Shown: positions 7,081 to 16,514 of the stretch, piece by piece
Layout: each line of letters starts with the position of its first letter
Numbering within the stretch: the stretch's first letter is position 1
Assembly: GCF_024160105.1 (NCBI RefSeq)
Contig: NZ_JAMFTQ010000015.1
Span: 1-51,449, forward strand
From: Corynebacterium stercoris
Lineage (GTDB): Bacteria > Actinomycetota > Actinomycetes > Mycobacteriales > Mycobacteriaceae
Length of the DNA stretch: 51,449 nt
Reading direction: 5' to 3'
Notes under the pieces: model-generated
What the model saw: only the letters and a program-made list of their open reading frames with translations
Told to the model about the DNA's origin: nothing
The model's database searches: none
Made by a program: the position numbers and the translations under genes

Positions 7081-8649
7081 ATGGAGCTTGATCTCGTCGA
7101 TCTCTCGCGGTGGCAATTCGGCATCACTACCGTTTACCACTATCTTTTTGTCCCGCTCACCATGGGCCTCGCCCCGATGGTGGCCATCATGCAGACGATC
7201 TGGCACCGGACTAACGACGAACGTTGGTACCGCGCCACGAGGTTCTTCGGCAACATCTTGCTGATCAACTTCGCTATGGGCATCGTCACCGGCATCGTCC
7301 AGGAGTTCCAGTTCGGCCTGAACTGGTCCGAGTACTCCAGCTTCGTCGGCGACGTCTTCGGCGCCCCGCTCGCCTTCGAGGGCCTGACCGCCTTCTTCTT
7401 CGAGTCGATCTTCCTCGGCGTGTGGATCTTCGGCTGGGGGCGCGTACCCAAGTGGGCGCACCTCGCCTCCATCTGGACAGTGGCGGTGGCGGTGAACATC
7501 TCCGCCTACTGGATCATCACCGCGAACTCCTTCATGCGGCACCCGGTGGGTGCGGTGTACAACCCGGAGACGGACCGCGCCGAGCTCGTGGACTTCTGGG
7601 CGCTATTGACCAACCCGACGGTGCTCGCCGCCTTCCCGCACGCCGTGTTCGGCTCCTGGATGCTGGCGGGCACGCTGGTCTGCGGCCTCGCCGGCTGGTG
7701 GATGGTCAAGGAGCAGCGCGCGGGCGACCCGGAGGGCAACGCCGCGACAATCTGGCGCAGCTGCACCCGCTTCGGCGCCTGGACCATCCTGGTGGCCAGC
7801 GTGCTCATCTTCGCCACCGGCGACAAGCTGGCGAAGCTGATGTTCACCCAGCAGCCGATGAAGATGGCCTCCGCGGAGGCGCTGTGCCGCACGGAGATGG
7901 ACCCGCACTTCTCGGTCCTGTCCATCTCCACGCTGAACGACTGTGAATCGGCCGTCCAGCTCATCGGCATCCCCTACGTGCTGCCTTTCTTGGCGGACGG
8001 CAAGTTCAGCGGCGTCACCCTCCAGGGCGTGCTGGACCTGCAGGAGCAGTACGAGGCGCTGTACGGCCCGGGCAACTACACGCCCAACCTGTTCGTCACC
8101 TACTGGTCGTTCCGCATGATGATCGGCTTCATGGTGGTGAGCATGATCATGGCCGTCGTCGCGCTGTGGATGACTCGCGGCAAGCGCGTGCCCAGCGCCA
8201 AGTGGATCATGCCGGCCTGCATCGTCGCACTGCCGGCGCCGTGGCTGTCCAACATCGCCGGCTGGGTGTTCACCGAGATGGGCCGCCAGCCGTGGATCGT
8301 CCACCCGAACCCCGCCTACGAGGGGCAGAACCCGGAGGGCATGCAGGACCAGATCCACATGATCGTGGACTTCGGCGTGTCCGACCACCAGCCGTGGCAG
8401 GTGTTGCTGTCCATGTCGCTGTTCACCCTCATCTACGGCGTCGGCGCGGTCCTCTGGGTGTGGCTCATCACCCGCTACACCAAGAAGGGCCTCGACCAGC
8501 CCGGCCTGCACCACGGTGACTCGGAGCGGGTTGCGGAAATCACCTACGGGCCGGACGAAGACACGACGCTGGAGCCGCTGAGCTTCGGGGCCACTCCGAC
8601 GGGCACTGCCGGATCCACTGTCGTCGATACGCAGGGCAAGGAGCGCTAA
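7081..8649 (+). CDS. cydA: Cytochrome bd oxidase subunit I
   Basis: Quinol-oxidising subunit of the membrane bd-type terminal oxidase, reducing oxygen at low tension without pumping protons. 522 residues with about nine helices. The expected heme ligands are visible: His20 (TTVYHYLF), His187 (FPHAVFGSW) and Met347 (SFRMMIGF). GRQPW is at 401-405. The ATG at 7081 is chosen over an in-frame GTG at 7072 because AAGGAGG (7065-7071) leaves proper spacing only for the ATG. First gene of cydABDC; the cydB ATG follows the stop without a gap. The 165-nt upstream region separates it from the divergent tRNA-Lys; I see no certain promoter there. Confidence 0.97.
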   Translation: MELDLVDLSRWQFGITTVYHYLFVPLTMGLAPMVAIMQTIWHRTNDERWYRATRFFGNILLINFAMGIVTGIVQEFQFGLNWSEYSSFVGDVFGAPLAFEGLTAFFFESIFLGVWIFGWGRVPKWAHLASIWTVAVAVNISAYWIITANSFMRHPVGAVYNPETDRAELVDFWALLTNPTVLAAFPHAVFGSWMLAGTLVCGLAGWWMVKEQRAGDPEGNAATIWRSCTRFGAWTILVASVLIFATGDKLAKLMFTQQPMKMASAEALCRTEMDPHFSVLSISTLNDCESAVQLIGIPYVLPFLADGKFSGVTLQGVLDLQEQYEALYGPGNYTPNLFVTYWSFRMMIGFMVVSMIMAVVALWMTRGKRVPSAKWIMPACIVALPAPWLSNIAGWVFTEMGRQPWIVHPNPAYEGQNPEGMQDQIHMIVDFGVSDHQPWQVLLSMSLFTLIYGVGAVLWVWLITRYTKKGLDQPGLHHGDSERVAEITYGPDEDTTLEPLSFGATPTGTAGSTVVDTQGKER

Positions 8650-9654
8650 ATGGATCTGCAAATCATCTGGTTCATCCTCATCGCCTTCTTCTTCACCGGC
8701 TACTTCATCCTTGAGGGCTTCGACTTCGGCGTCGGCATGCTGCTGCCGTTCATGAAAGGCGCGGGCGAGGAAAACGACCGCCGCCGCACCGCCGCGATCA
8801 AGACCATCGGCCCGGTGTGGGACGGCAACGAGGTGTGGGTCATCACCGCCGGCGCCGCGATCTTCGCCGCGTTCCCGGAGTGGTACGCCACCCTGTTCTC
8901 CGGCTTCTACCTGCCGCTGGTGCTCATCGTGATCGGCTTGATCCTGCGCGGTGTGGCCATCGAGTGGCGCGGCAAGGTGGACACGTACGAGTGGCGCCGC
9001 CGCTGCGACACCGCGATTGCGGTCGGCTCCTACCTGGCCAGCTTCCTGTGGGGCGTGGGCTTCACCAACATCGTCCGCGGCGTGCCGCTGAACGAGAACG
9101 GCCGCCTGGACAGCTTCAACGACGGTTTCCTCGGTCTGCTCAACCCGCTGGGGCTCCTCGGCGGCGTGGCATTTGTGGCGCTGTTCATGCTGCACGGCGC
9201 GACGTTCATCGGCCGCAAAGCGCATGACCCGCTGCGCAGCGAGGCGCACGCCATCGGCCTGAAGGTGCTCAGCCCGATCGTGCTGGTCGGCGGCGGGATC
9301 TACCTGCTGTGGATCCAGCTCACCATCGGTGAGGGCCTAACCTGGATCCCGCTCGCCATCACCGTCCTCGCGCTCTTGGCTACCGTCCTCGGCCTCGCGC
9401 GCGGCAACGACAAGCTCGCCTTCTGGTCCACCACCGTGGCCATCCTGGGCTGCTCGATCGTGCTCTTCGGCAGCCTCTTCCCGGATGTCATGCCGTCCAC
9501 CAGCGCGGCGTTCGAGGGCTGGGACATCTACAACGCCTCCTCCAGCCCTTACACGCTGAAGATCATGACCTGGGCTGCCGTGGTGATCTTCCCGGTTGTC
9601 GCCATCGGCCAGATCTGGACGTACTGGCAGTTCCGCAAGCGCGTGCGCGTCTAG
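8650..9654 (+). CDS. cydB: Cytochrome bd oxidase subunit II
   Basis: Partner membrane subunit of CydA. 334 residues with about eight or nine helices and the N-terminal family signature WFILIAFFFTGYFILEGFDFG then PVWDGNEVWVITAG. The ATG abuts the cydA stop, so translation is coupled. Followed after 6 nt by cydD. Confidence 0.97.
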   Translation: MDLQIIWFILIAFFFTGYFILEGFDFGVGMLLPFMKGAGEENDRRRTAAIKTIGPVWDGNEVWVITAGAAIFAAFPEWYATLFSGFYLPLVLIVIGLILRGVAIEWRGKVDTYEWRRRCDTAIAVGSYLASFLWGVGFTNIVRGVPLNENGRLDSFNDGFLGLLNPLGLLGGVAFVALFMLHGATFIGRKAHDPLRSEAHAIGLKVLSPIVLVGGGIYLLWIQLTIGEGLTWIPLAITVLALLATVLGLARGNDKLAFWSTTVAILGCSIVLFGSLFPDVMPSTSAAFEGWDIYNASSSPYTLKIMTWAAVVIFPVVAIGQIWTYWQFRKRVRV

Positions 9655-9660
9655 ATCCCG

Positions 9661-11199
9661 TTGGCATCCCCGATCGACCCCCGCCTCATCCGGCTCGTCC
9701 CGCCGGTGCGGGGGTTCATCGTGCGCACGGGCGTTGCGCAAGCCCTCGAATCTGCGCTGGTCATCGCGCGCGGGGTGTGCATCGGCACCGTCGCCGCGAA
9801 GGTGGTGACGGGCGACGCAGTCGGTTTCCTGCCCTACCTAGTGATCCCGGTCGTGCTGCTGCACGGGCTGGTCGCGTGGGCAGCAACGCGAGGAGCGAAC
9901 AGGTCAGTCGGCGCCGTGATCGACGAGCTGCGCGAGCAAGCTATGGCGGCACTTACCACCCGCGACCCGCGGGAAGTTGAGGAGCGCGCCGGCTACTGGC
10001 GCCACGTGCTCACGAAGGGTCTCGGCGATTTCCGGCCCTACCTCACGGAGTTCCTCCCCGCTTTGGTGGCCACGTGTGTGGGGACGCCGCTGGCGCTCGC
10101 GGTGGTGTTCTCCTACGACTGGGTGTCCGGCCTGATCTGCGTGCTCACGCTGCCGCTCATCCCGTTTTTCATGGTGCTCATCGGCAAGCTCACCGCCGAT
10201 CACACGCGCCGCCGCCTCGAGGTCACTGCCGGGCTGGGCACGCAGCTCGCCGATCTGCTCGCGGGCGCGCCGACGCTGCGAGCGATGCACACCACCGAAC
10301 GCCCGGCGCGCCAGATCCGCGAGTCCGGCGCGCGGCACGAGGGCGCCACGATGGGCGTGCTGCGCCTGGCCTTCCTCTCCTCGTTTGCGCTCGAATTCTT
10401 AGCGACGCTTTCCGTCGCCGTCGTGGCGGTGAGCATCGGCCTACGGCTGGTGGTCGGCGAGATCGCGCTGCTGCCGGGCCTGGTGGTGCTCATCATCGTG
10501 CCGGAGGTGTTCAACCCGGTGCGGCGCATCGGGGCCTCCTACCACGCGGCCGCCGACGGGCTCGAGGCCGCCGACGCGGTGCTCTCGCTTATCGACGCCG
10601 ACCCGCCCGTCGCCGGGTCCTACCTCCGCAGCGGCGCCCCCGGCGTGCGCGCGGAGGGCTTGAGCGTTTCCGGCCGCGACGGCACCCGGCCGAAGAACCT
10701 CAGCTTCCACGCTCAACCCGGCACGCTGACCGTGCTCACCGGGGCGAACGGCTCGGGCAAATCCACCGCCCTGCTGGCCGTGCTGGGCACGCTGCCGGAT
10801 AGCGCCGTCACCGGCACCATCACCATCGGCGGCGACATCGCCTACCTCCCCGCCCGCCCCGCGGTGGCGGCCGGCACGGTGGCGGAGAACCTCGCACTCA
10901 TGGGCACCGCCCCCGCGGGCGAGCTGGCGGCCCTGCCGGGGTTGCCGCTCGATCACCGAGTGGCCGCCGACGGCAGCGGCATCTCCGCAGGCCAGCGGCA
11001 GCGGGTGGGACTTGCGCGTGTGTTGGCGGCGTCGGCAAGCGTGGTGCTCCTCGACGAGCCCACGGCGCACCTCTCCCCCGAGCTCGCCGCGGACGTGATT
11101 GGGCGGCTGCGCACGCTTGCCGACGAAGGCCGCACCGTCCTCGTTGCCTCCCACGACCACCGCGTCGTGGCAGCTGCTGATGAGGTGGTGGCGCTGTGA
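9661..11199 (+). CDS. cydD: Heterodimeric ABC transporter CydD (bd oxidase assembly)
   Basis: Membrane ABC half-transporter needed to assemble cytochrome bd; in E. coli CydDC exports thiols such as cysteine and glutathione. 512 residues: six-helix membrane domain (about 1-310) and nucleotide-binding domain with Walker A GANGSGKST (361-369), signature ISAGQRQR (from 441) and Walker B VVLLDEPTAHL. The start is TTG, 6 nt after the cydB stop; no better start was visible in frame. Its stop overlaps the cydC start. Confidence 0.93.
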   Translation: MASPIDPRLIRLVPPVRGFIVRTGVAQALESALVIARGVCIGTVAAKVVTGDAVGFLPYLVIPVVLLHGLVAWAATRGANRSVGAVIDELREQAMAALTTRDPREVEERAGYWRHVLTKGLGDFRPYLTEFLPALVATCVGTPLALAVVFSYDWVSGLICVLTLPLIPFFMVLIGKLTADHTRRRLEVTAGLGTQLADLLAGAPTLRAMHTTERPARQIRESGARHEGATMGVLRLAFLSSFALEFLATLSVAVVAVSIGLRLVVGEIALLPGLVVLIIVPEVFNPVRRIGASYHAAADGLEAADAVLSLIDADPPVAGSYLRSGAPGVRAEGLSVSGRDGTRPKNLSFHAQPGTLTVLTGANGSGKSTALLAVLGTLPDSAVTGTITIGGDIAYLPARPAVAAGTVAENLALMGTAPAGELAALPGLPLDHRVAADGSGISAGQRQRVGLARVLAASASVVLLDEPTAHLSPELAADVIGRLRTLADEGRTVLVASHDHRVVAAADEVVAL

Positions 11200-12719
11200 G
11201 AGACATCGCATATGTGCTGCGGCTAGCGGGTGTGCGCCGCCGCGACTTCCTCGCGCCGATCCTGGCCGGCAGCGTCACGTTGCTCACCGCGCTGGGGCTT
11301 GCGGTGCTCTCCGGTTGGTTGATTACGCGGGCGTGGGAGATGCCACCGGTGCTGGAGCTTTCCGTTGCGGTGACCGCCGTGCGCGCCCTCGGCATCTCGC
11401 GAGCGGTGTTCCGCTACCTCGACCGGCTTGTGTCCCACAAGCTCGCGCTGCGCTCGCTCACAGAGCTGCGCGCCGCGCTCTACGACGCCCAGTCCCGCGC
11501 CCCTGCGGCGTCGCGTGGCGATGCCCAGGCGCTGCTCGTTGCCGATACCGAGCGCGTGACCGACGTCATCGTGCGCGCGATCGTGCCCGCTGGGGTGGCC
11601 GCGGTGGTGAGCGCGGTGGCGCTTGTGGGTACGGTGCTGCTGCACCCCCTGGCCGCATTGGCTATGGCCTGCGGTTTCCTGGTAACGGGTGTGGCGGTGC
11701 CTGCGCTGGCCGTGCGCGCCTCACGCAACTCCGACGTAGTAGCCGCGGAGAACGCGTTCATCGCACAACTCGACTCGGTGCTCGCTGAGCGGGTCGAGTT
11801 CGCCGCCGCCGGCCTCACCGAGGCGCGCGCGGCGGAGGCGGCCCGCGCATCCACCGCAGCGAGCAAGGCGTGGGTGGCTTCCAAACGACCCGAGGCGCTG
11901 GCCGCCGGGCTGCAGGCCTGGGCGACGGGGCTCACCGCCGTCGCCGTGCTGTGGGTGGCGGCGACCGCCTACACAGGCTCGCCGACGTGGCTGGGCATGC
12001 TGGTGATGCTCCCGCTCGCCGCATTCGAAGCGCACGGGCCGCTCGCCTCGGCCGCCATCCACGTCGATGCCGCCCGGCGCGCCGCGTCCCGCCTACGCGC
12101 TGTGGCGGAGCAGCCCGCGCCGCCGGAACCCGCACGCGCGGCGACACGCGGGGTGGTCGCCCACGATCTGGCCACCCTCCACGGCGACACGGTGTGGAAC
12201 TTCCGCCTCGCAGACGGCGAGCGGATGGTGGTGAGGGGACCGTCGGGAAGCGGCAAAACGCAGCTCCTGGCCACGATCGCCGGGCTGCAGCCGCCCCGCG
12301 CGGGCCGCGTTACGCAACCCGCCGGCGCGCGCTTCTTCGCGGAGGATGCCTGGATTTTCGCCACCACCGTGCGCGAAAACCTGCTGGTAGCCAACCCCAC
12401 CGCCCCCGACGCGGTGCTCACCGAGGCACTTTCGGCGACCGGCTTCGAGTTCCCCCTGGACCTCCTGCTTGCCGACGGCGCGTCCTCCCTCTCCGCAGGC
12501 CAGCGCCGCCGCCTGCTGCTCGCCCGCGCACTCGTCTCGGACGCGGACGTGCTGCTCCTCGACGAGCCCACCGAGCACCTCTCCCCCGACACCGCTGCCG
12601 CGGTCTTGCGGATGCTCACCACCGAGCCGCTGCCGGGTACGAAACCGGACCGCACCGTCATCGTGGTGACCCACGTCGACGGCCCCGTGGGCGTGGAGAC
12701 CTTCCCCCGGCCAGCCTGA
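11196..12719 (+). CDS. cydC: Heterodimeric ABC transporter CydC (bd oxidase assembly)
   Basis: Second half of the CydDC exporter, 507 residues. The N-terminal membrane domain is followed by an ATPase with Walker A GPSGSGKT (348-355), signature LSAGQRRR and Walker B VLLLDEPTEHLS. The GTG start overlaps the cydD TGA (GTGA), so the two are translationally coupled. Last gene of the operon; a 23-bp direct repeat begins 3 nt after its stop. Confidence 0.93.
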   Translation: MRDIAYVLRLAGVRRRDFLAPILAGSVTLLTALGLAVLSGWLITRAWEMPPVLELSVAVTAVRALGISRAVFRYLDRLVSHKLALRSLTELRAALYDAQSRAPAASRGDAQALLVADTERVTDVIVRAIVPAGVAAVVSAVALVGTVLLHPLAALAMACGFLVTGVAVPALAVRASRNSDVVAAENAFIAQLDSVLAERVEFAAAGLTEARAAEAARASTAASKAWVASKRPEALAAGLQAWATGLTAVAVLWVAATAYTGSPTWLGMLVMLPLAAFEAHGPLASAAIHVDAARRAASRLRAVAEQPAPPEPARAATRGVVAHDLATLHGDTVWNFRLADGERMVVRGPSGSGKTQLLATIAGLQPPRAGRVTQPAGARFFAEDAWIFATTVRENLLVANPTAPDAVLTEALSATGFEFPLDLLLADGASSLSAGQRRRLLLARALVSDADVLLLDEPTEHLSPDTAAAVLRMLTTEPLPGTKPDRTVIVVTHVDGPVGVETFPRPA

Positions 12720-12722
12720 TCA

Positions 12723-12778
12723 GGAAGTGTCGACGTAAACCTGCCGGAAGTGTCGACGTAAACCTGCCGAAAGTGTCG
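12723..12778 (+). repeat. Tandem 23-bp repeat after cydC
   Basis: Two exact consecutive 23-bp units (12723-12745, 12746-12768) containing GTGTCGACGTAAACCTGCC, then a third unit broken after GAAAGTGTCG. They fill the gap between the cydC stop and the terminator at a convergent junction. Function unknown. Confidence 0.9.
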
Positions 12779-12789
12779 CAAGCAGACGA

Positions 12790-12827
12790 AACCCCCAGCG
12801 CAACCCGCGAAGGAAGCATTGGGGGTT
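12790..12827. terminator. Bidirectional terminator between cydC and the CoA-transferase gene
   Basis: AACCCCCA (12790-12797) pairs with TGGGGGTT (12820-12827) around a 22-nt loop between convergent genes. Tracts are short in both directions. Confidence 0.6.
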
Positions 12828-12862
12828 CGTGGAGCTAGCTAAGCAGCTCCGGCGAAGCTACG

Positions 12863-14374
12863 TTACGCGTCGCCCTTCTGCATGGTGCCGGTCTCTTCGA
12901 TGCGGATGTGGAAGTCGAAGGCGTGCTTCAGGTCGTGCGGCGTCTGCTGGTACTTGCACTTGGAGGCGAGCTCCACGTACTCCTCGAGCAGCGGACGGTA
13001 GGTCGGGTGGGCGATGGAGATCATCTTTGCCACGCGGTCGCGCGGTGCGAGGCCGCGCAGGTCGGCGACGCCGTACTCGGTGATGAACACCATTGCGTCG
13101 TGCTCGGTGTGGTCGACGTGGGACACCATCGGCACGATTGCGGAGATGGCGCCGCCCTTCGCCTCCGACGGGGAGATGAAGGAGGAGATGTAGGCGTTGC
13201 GGGTGAAGTCGCCGGAGCCGCCGAGGGCGTTCATCAGGCGGGAGCCGTTGATGTGGGTGGAGTTGGCGTTGCCGTAGATGTCCGCCTCAATCATGCCGTT
13301 GGAGGCGATCAGGCCCGTGCGGCGGATAACCTCCGGGTGGTTGGAGATGGACTGCGGGCGCAGGATGATGGACTCGCGGTAGCGGGCAGCCTCGTTGTTC
13401 ATCTTCTCCGCGTACTCCGGGGAGAGCGAGAAGGAGGTTGCGGAAGCCACGGTCATCTTGCCGGCGTCGATCAGGTCGACCATGCCGTCCTGGATCACCT
13501 CGGTGTAGGCCTGGATGTTCTCGAACTTGGAGTCCATCAGGCCCGCCATCACGGCGTTCGGGACGTTGCCGACGCCGGACTGCATGACGTAGCCGTCGTA
13601 GGTGAGGCGGCCGAACTTGACCTCGTTCTCGAGGAAGTCGAGGAAGTTGCCGGCGATCTGCTCAGAGATCGCGTCCGGTGCCTTGAACGGGGCGTTGCGG
13701 TCCGGGTCGTTGGTCTCGATGACGGCGACGACCTTCTCCGGGTCGATCTCGATGTAGGTGGTGCCGATGCGGTCGCCCGCCTTGGTGATCGGGATCGGGA
13801 TGCGGTTCGGCAGGGCCGGCACGGTCCAAATGTCGTGCATGCCCTCGAGGTCCTCGGACTGCCAGGAGTTGACCTCGATGATGATCTTCTTCGCGGCGTT
13901 GAGGAACTCCACAGAGTTACCGACGGAGGAGGACGGGACGATGTTGCCGTCCTCGGTGATGCGCACGGCCTCGACGATGGCAACATCCAGGTCGCCGAAG
14001 AAGCCCTGCTCAACCATCATGCCGGAGTGGGACAGGTGGATGTCTTGGAACTTCATCTGGCCGGCGTTGATGGCGTTGCGCATGGCCGGGTCGGACTGGT
14101 ACGGCATGCGGTAGCGCAGCGCGCCCGCCTCGGCGAGGACACCGTCGCACTCAGGGGCGGTGGAAGCGCCGGTGAACAGGTCGATGGAGTAGTCCTGGCC
14201 CTTCTCGTGGGCGGCCTTCGCCTTCTCGGCGATCGCACCCGGCATGGCCTTCGGGTAGCCGGCGCCGGTGAAGCCGGAGATACCGACCTTGTCGCCGTGC
14301 TCGATGAACTCGGCGGCCTCAGCCGCGGTCATCACCTTGTCGCGGAGCTTGGCGCTTGCGATTCGGTCGCTCAT
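12863..14374 (-). CDS. cat: Succinyl-CoA:acetate CoA-transferase (acetyl-CoA hydrolase family)
   Basis: Moves CoA between succinyl-CoA and acetate, linking acetate use and overflow to the TCA cycle. 503 residues with the family signatures GFTGAGYPKAMP near residue 34, LQSGVGN-type MQSGVGNVPNAV, and YTEVIQDG holding the likely catalytic glutamate. C. glutamicum has the orthologous gene (cat/actA) in the same place before dus and phoU. The ATG has GAGAGGG upstream. A RamA-like ACCCCCG motif (14481-14487) lies about 107 nt upstream; given ramA nearby, RamA control is a reasonable inference. Confidence 0.93.
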   Translation of the reverse strand: MSDRIASAKLRDKVMTAAEAAEFIEHGDKVGISGFTGAGYPKAMPGAIAEKAKAAHEKGQDYSIDLFTGASTAPECDGVLAEAGALRYRMPYQSDPAMRNAINAGQMKFQDIHLSHSGMMVEQGFFGDLDVAIVEAVRITEDGNIVPSSSVGNSVEFLNAAKKIIIEVNSWQSEDLEGMHDIWTVPALPNRIPIPITKAGDRIGTTYIEIDPEKVVAVIETNDPDRNAPFKAPDAISEQIAGNFLDFLENEVKFGRLTYDGYVMQSGVGNVPNAVMAGLMDSKFENIQAYTEVIQDGMVDLIDAGKMTVASATSFSLSPEYAEKMNNEAARYRESIILRPQSISNHPEVIRRTGLIASNGMIEADIYGNANSTHINGSRLMNALGGSGDFTRNAYISSFISPSEAKGGAISAIVPMVSHVDHTEHDAMVFITEYGVADLRGLAPRDRVAKMISIAHPTYRPLLEEYVELASKCKYQQTPHDLKHAFDFHIRIEETGTMQKGDA

Positions 14375-14534
14375 TTCAATCCCTCTCTATATAGACGAAC
14401 GGGTGGAGAACACTTTCCCCACACATTGTGACCTATCTTGCATTCTGAGTTTATTGCTAGCGTCGAAAAGCGTGTGCCTCACCCCCGAAAGTGTGATTGG
14501 ACTGCGCGCTTCTGGGAGGGAAAGATAGTGCACC
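14375..14534. promoter_or_regulatory. Divergent promoter region, CoA-transferase gene / dus
   Basis: 160 nt with TATATAG near the CoA-transferase start on the minus strand, a variant of the dispersed motif (GCGTCGAAAAGCG at 14461-14473), and ACCCCCG (14481-14487), a possible RamA site. Exact -10/-35 elements could not be fixed. Confidence 0.4.
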
Positions 14535-15707
14535 ATGACGGTTGCAACCCAGGCGCTACGCATCGGCGGGATCGAGCTCGACTCGCCGGTCATTCTCGCG
14601 CCCATGGCGGGCGTGACCAACATGCCGTTCCGCGTGCTGTGCCGCGAGATTGAGCAGGAGCTGACCGGCACCGCGTCCGGCCTGTACGTCTGCGAGATGA
14701 TCACCGCGCGCGCGATGGTCGAGCGCAACGAGAAAACGCTGCACATGACCACCTTCGCCGACATCGAGCGCCCCCGTTCCATGCAGCTTTACACCGTGGA
14801 CCCGAAGTACACCTACGACGCGGTGCGGATGATCGTCGAGGAAGACATCGCCGACCACATCGACATGAACTTCGGCTGCCCCGTGCCCAAAGTCACGCGC
14901 CGCGGCGGCGGTTCCGCGATCCCCTACAAGCGCCGGCTGTACGGCAACATTGTGCGCGCCGCCGTCAGCGCCACCGAGGGTTCCGGCATCCCCGTGACGG
15001 TGAAGTTCCGCATCGGGCTCGACGCGGAGCACCACACGCACCTCGACGCCGGGCGGATCGCCGCCGAGGAAGGCGCCGCCGCGGTCGCGCTGCACGCCCG
15101 CACCGCCGACCAGCGCTATGCCGGCGTCGCGCACTGGGACGAGATCACGCGCCTTGTCGAGCACATGGACGGCACCGGCCTGCCCGTGATCGGCAACGGC
15201 GACATCTTCGCCGCCGACGACGCCGCCCGCATGATGGCGCAAACCGGCTGCCACGGCGTCGAGGTCGGCCGCGGCTGCCTCGGCCGCCCCTGGCTGTTCG
15301 CCCAGCTCGGCGCGCAACTGCGCGGCGAAGACGTGCCCGCCGAACCGACGCTCGGCGAGGTCGCGCGCATCATCTACCGCCACGCTGAGCTTCTTTCGCT
15401 TCACGACGGCGAGTCCCACGCCTGCCGCGACATCCGCAAACACACCGGCTGGTACCTGCGCGGCTTCCCCGTGGGCGGCGATTTCCGGCGCTCCCTCGCC
15501 CAAGTCGAGTCGCTTATGCAGCTGCACGCGCTGCTGGAGCAGATCTGGTCCTCACCGGACCTGGCCGGCGCGGTGGCTGAGCACGCCGACGATGCCCGCG
15601 GCCGCCAGGGTTCCCCCTCCAAGGTGGCCCTGCCCGACGGCTGGCTCGACGACCCGGAGGACGACACCGTCCCCGAAGGCGCGGAGATCGAGAACAATGG
15701 CGGATAG
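14535..15707 (+). CDS. dus: tRNA-dihydrouridine synthase (DusB type)
   Basis: FMN enzyme that reduces uridine to dihydrouridine in tRNA D loops. 390 residues: TIM barrel with LAPMAGVTNMPFR at 21-33, catalytic Cys115 in MNFGCPVPKV, and the FMN-phosphate motif IGNGDIF. A C-terminal helical domain and about 45 acidic extra residues follow. GGGAGG lies upstream of the ATG at 14535. It overlaps phoU by 11 nt, so the two are probably cotranscribed. Confidence 0.95.
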   Translation: MTVATQALRIGGIELDSPVILAPMAGVTNMPFRVLCREIEQELTGTASGLYVCEMITARAMVERNEKTLHMTTFADIERPRSMQLYTVDPKYTYDAVRMIVEEDIADHIDMNFGCPVPKVTRRGGGSAIPYKRRLYGNIVRAAVSATEGSGIPVTVKFRIGLDAEHHTHLDAGRIAAEEGAAAVALHARTADQRYAGVAHWDEITRLVEHMDGTGLPVIGNGDIFAADDAARMMAQTGCHGVEVGRGCLGRPWLFAQLGAQLRGEDVPAEPTLGEVARIIYRHAELLSLHDGESHACRDIRKHTGWYLRGFPVGGDFRRSLAQVESLMQLHALLEQIWSSPDLAGAVAEHADDARGRQGSPSKVALPDGWLDDPEDDTVPEGAEIENNGG

Positions 15708-16371
15708 CACTGCAGGCCGCCCCGGCACGCGGCTGCGCACCGAGTTCCGCGGCGCGCTCGACGCCTACCAGAGCGACATTCTCGAAATGGCCGAGCTCGC
15801 CCGCCTGAACCTCGCGAACGCCTCGGCCGCGCTCCTCGACCAGGACCTCGAAGCTGCCGAGGAGGCCCTCACGGGTTCCGATACCGCCGTCGAAGTCCAC
15901 CGCCGCTGCGAAGACCGCGCCCTTGTCCTCCTCGCCCGCCAAAGCCCGGTGGCCAGCGACCTGCGCCAAGTCCTCGCCTACATCCACATCGAGACAGACC
16001 TCGAGCGCATGAGCAACCTGGCCAAGCTCGTGGCCAAGATCTCCCGCCAGCACCACCCCGAACAGGTGCTTCCCGACGACGTAGTCCAGCGCGTCCGCGA
16101 CATGGCCGGCGCCGCTGAGGAGATGGCCGCCCGCGTTGTCGAGCTCATCGCCTCCGGCGAGCCCGCCTCTGTCGAGCTGGTGACAATGGACGATGTCGTC
16201 GATGACTGCGCCCGCGAACTCGCCCGCCTGACCTGCGGCGATTGGCCGCATTCCGTGCGCCAGGCCGTCGAACTCGCGCTGATCTGCCGCTACTACGAGC
16301 GCTTCGCCGACCACTGCGTCGCCATCGCCCGCCAGGTGGACTTCATGGTCCACGGCCGCCGCGAACGCTGA
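15697..16371 (+). CDS. phoU: Phosphate signalling protein PhoU
   Basis: Cytoplasmic helical regulator that restrains Pst uptake and PhoR signalling when phosphate is sufficient. 224 residues forming two PhoU three-helix repeats; the E/D-x3-D type metal motif is seen in HIETDLERMSNLAK. The ATG at 15697 (MADSTAG) is chosen because the longer upstream reading is proline/arginine-rich and overlaps dus out of frame. phoU is convergent with pstB. The stop codon is the first base of a 12-bp inverted-repeat motif. Confidence 0.92.
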   Translation: MADSTAGRPGTRLRTEFRGALDAYQSDILEMAELARLNLANASAALLDQDLEAAEEALTGSDTAVEVHRRCEDRALVLLARQSPVASDLRQVLAYIHIETDLERMSNLAKLVAKISRQHHPEQVLPDDVVQRVRDMAGAAEEMAARVVELIASGEPASVELVTMDDVVDDCARELARLTCGDWPHSVRQAVELALICRYYERFADHCVAIARQVDFMVHGRRER

Positions 16372-16514
16372 CAGCTCCAATCTCGCCCGGCCTTTGGAGC
16401 TGTCAACGCGTGGAGCTCTCAGCATCAACCCTCTGACCTGCATGTTCTAATTTGACACACGTCCACAACTGCGTTGACAGCTCCAACTGAAGCGGACAGG
16501 TGGAGCTCTCAGCG
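16369..16514. repeat. Array of TGACAGCTCCAA motifs, copy 1 (phoU/pstB junction)
   Basis: Five motif copies in both orientations: TGACAGCTCCAA at 16369-16380, its exact reverse complement at 16394-16405, the variant TGGAGCTCTCAGC at 16411-16423, TTGACAGCTCCAAC at 16474-16487 and TGGAGCTCTCAGCG at 16501-16514. The first pair forms a 12-bp stem with a 13-nt loop. A second array of the same motifs is at 25202-25349. Both fill gaps between convergent genes. Confidence 0.9.

Noticed and set aside
14400..14450. GlxR (CRP-type) site upstream of the CoA-transferase gene
   Set aside because: Only the TGTGA half matches; the second half site is absent.
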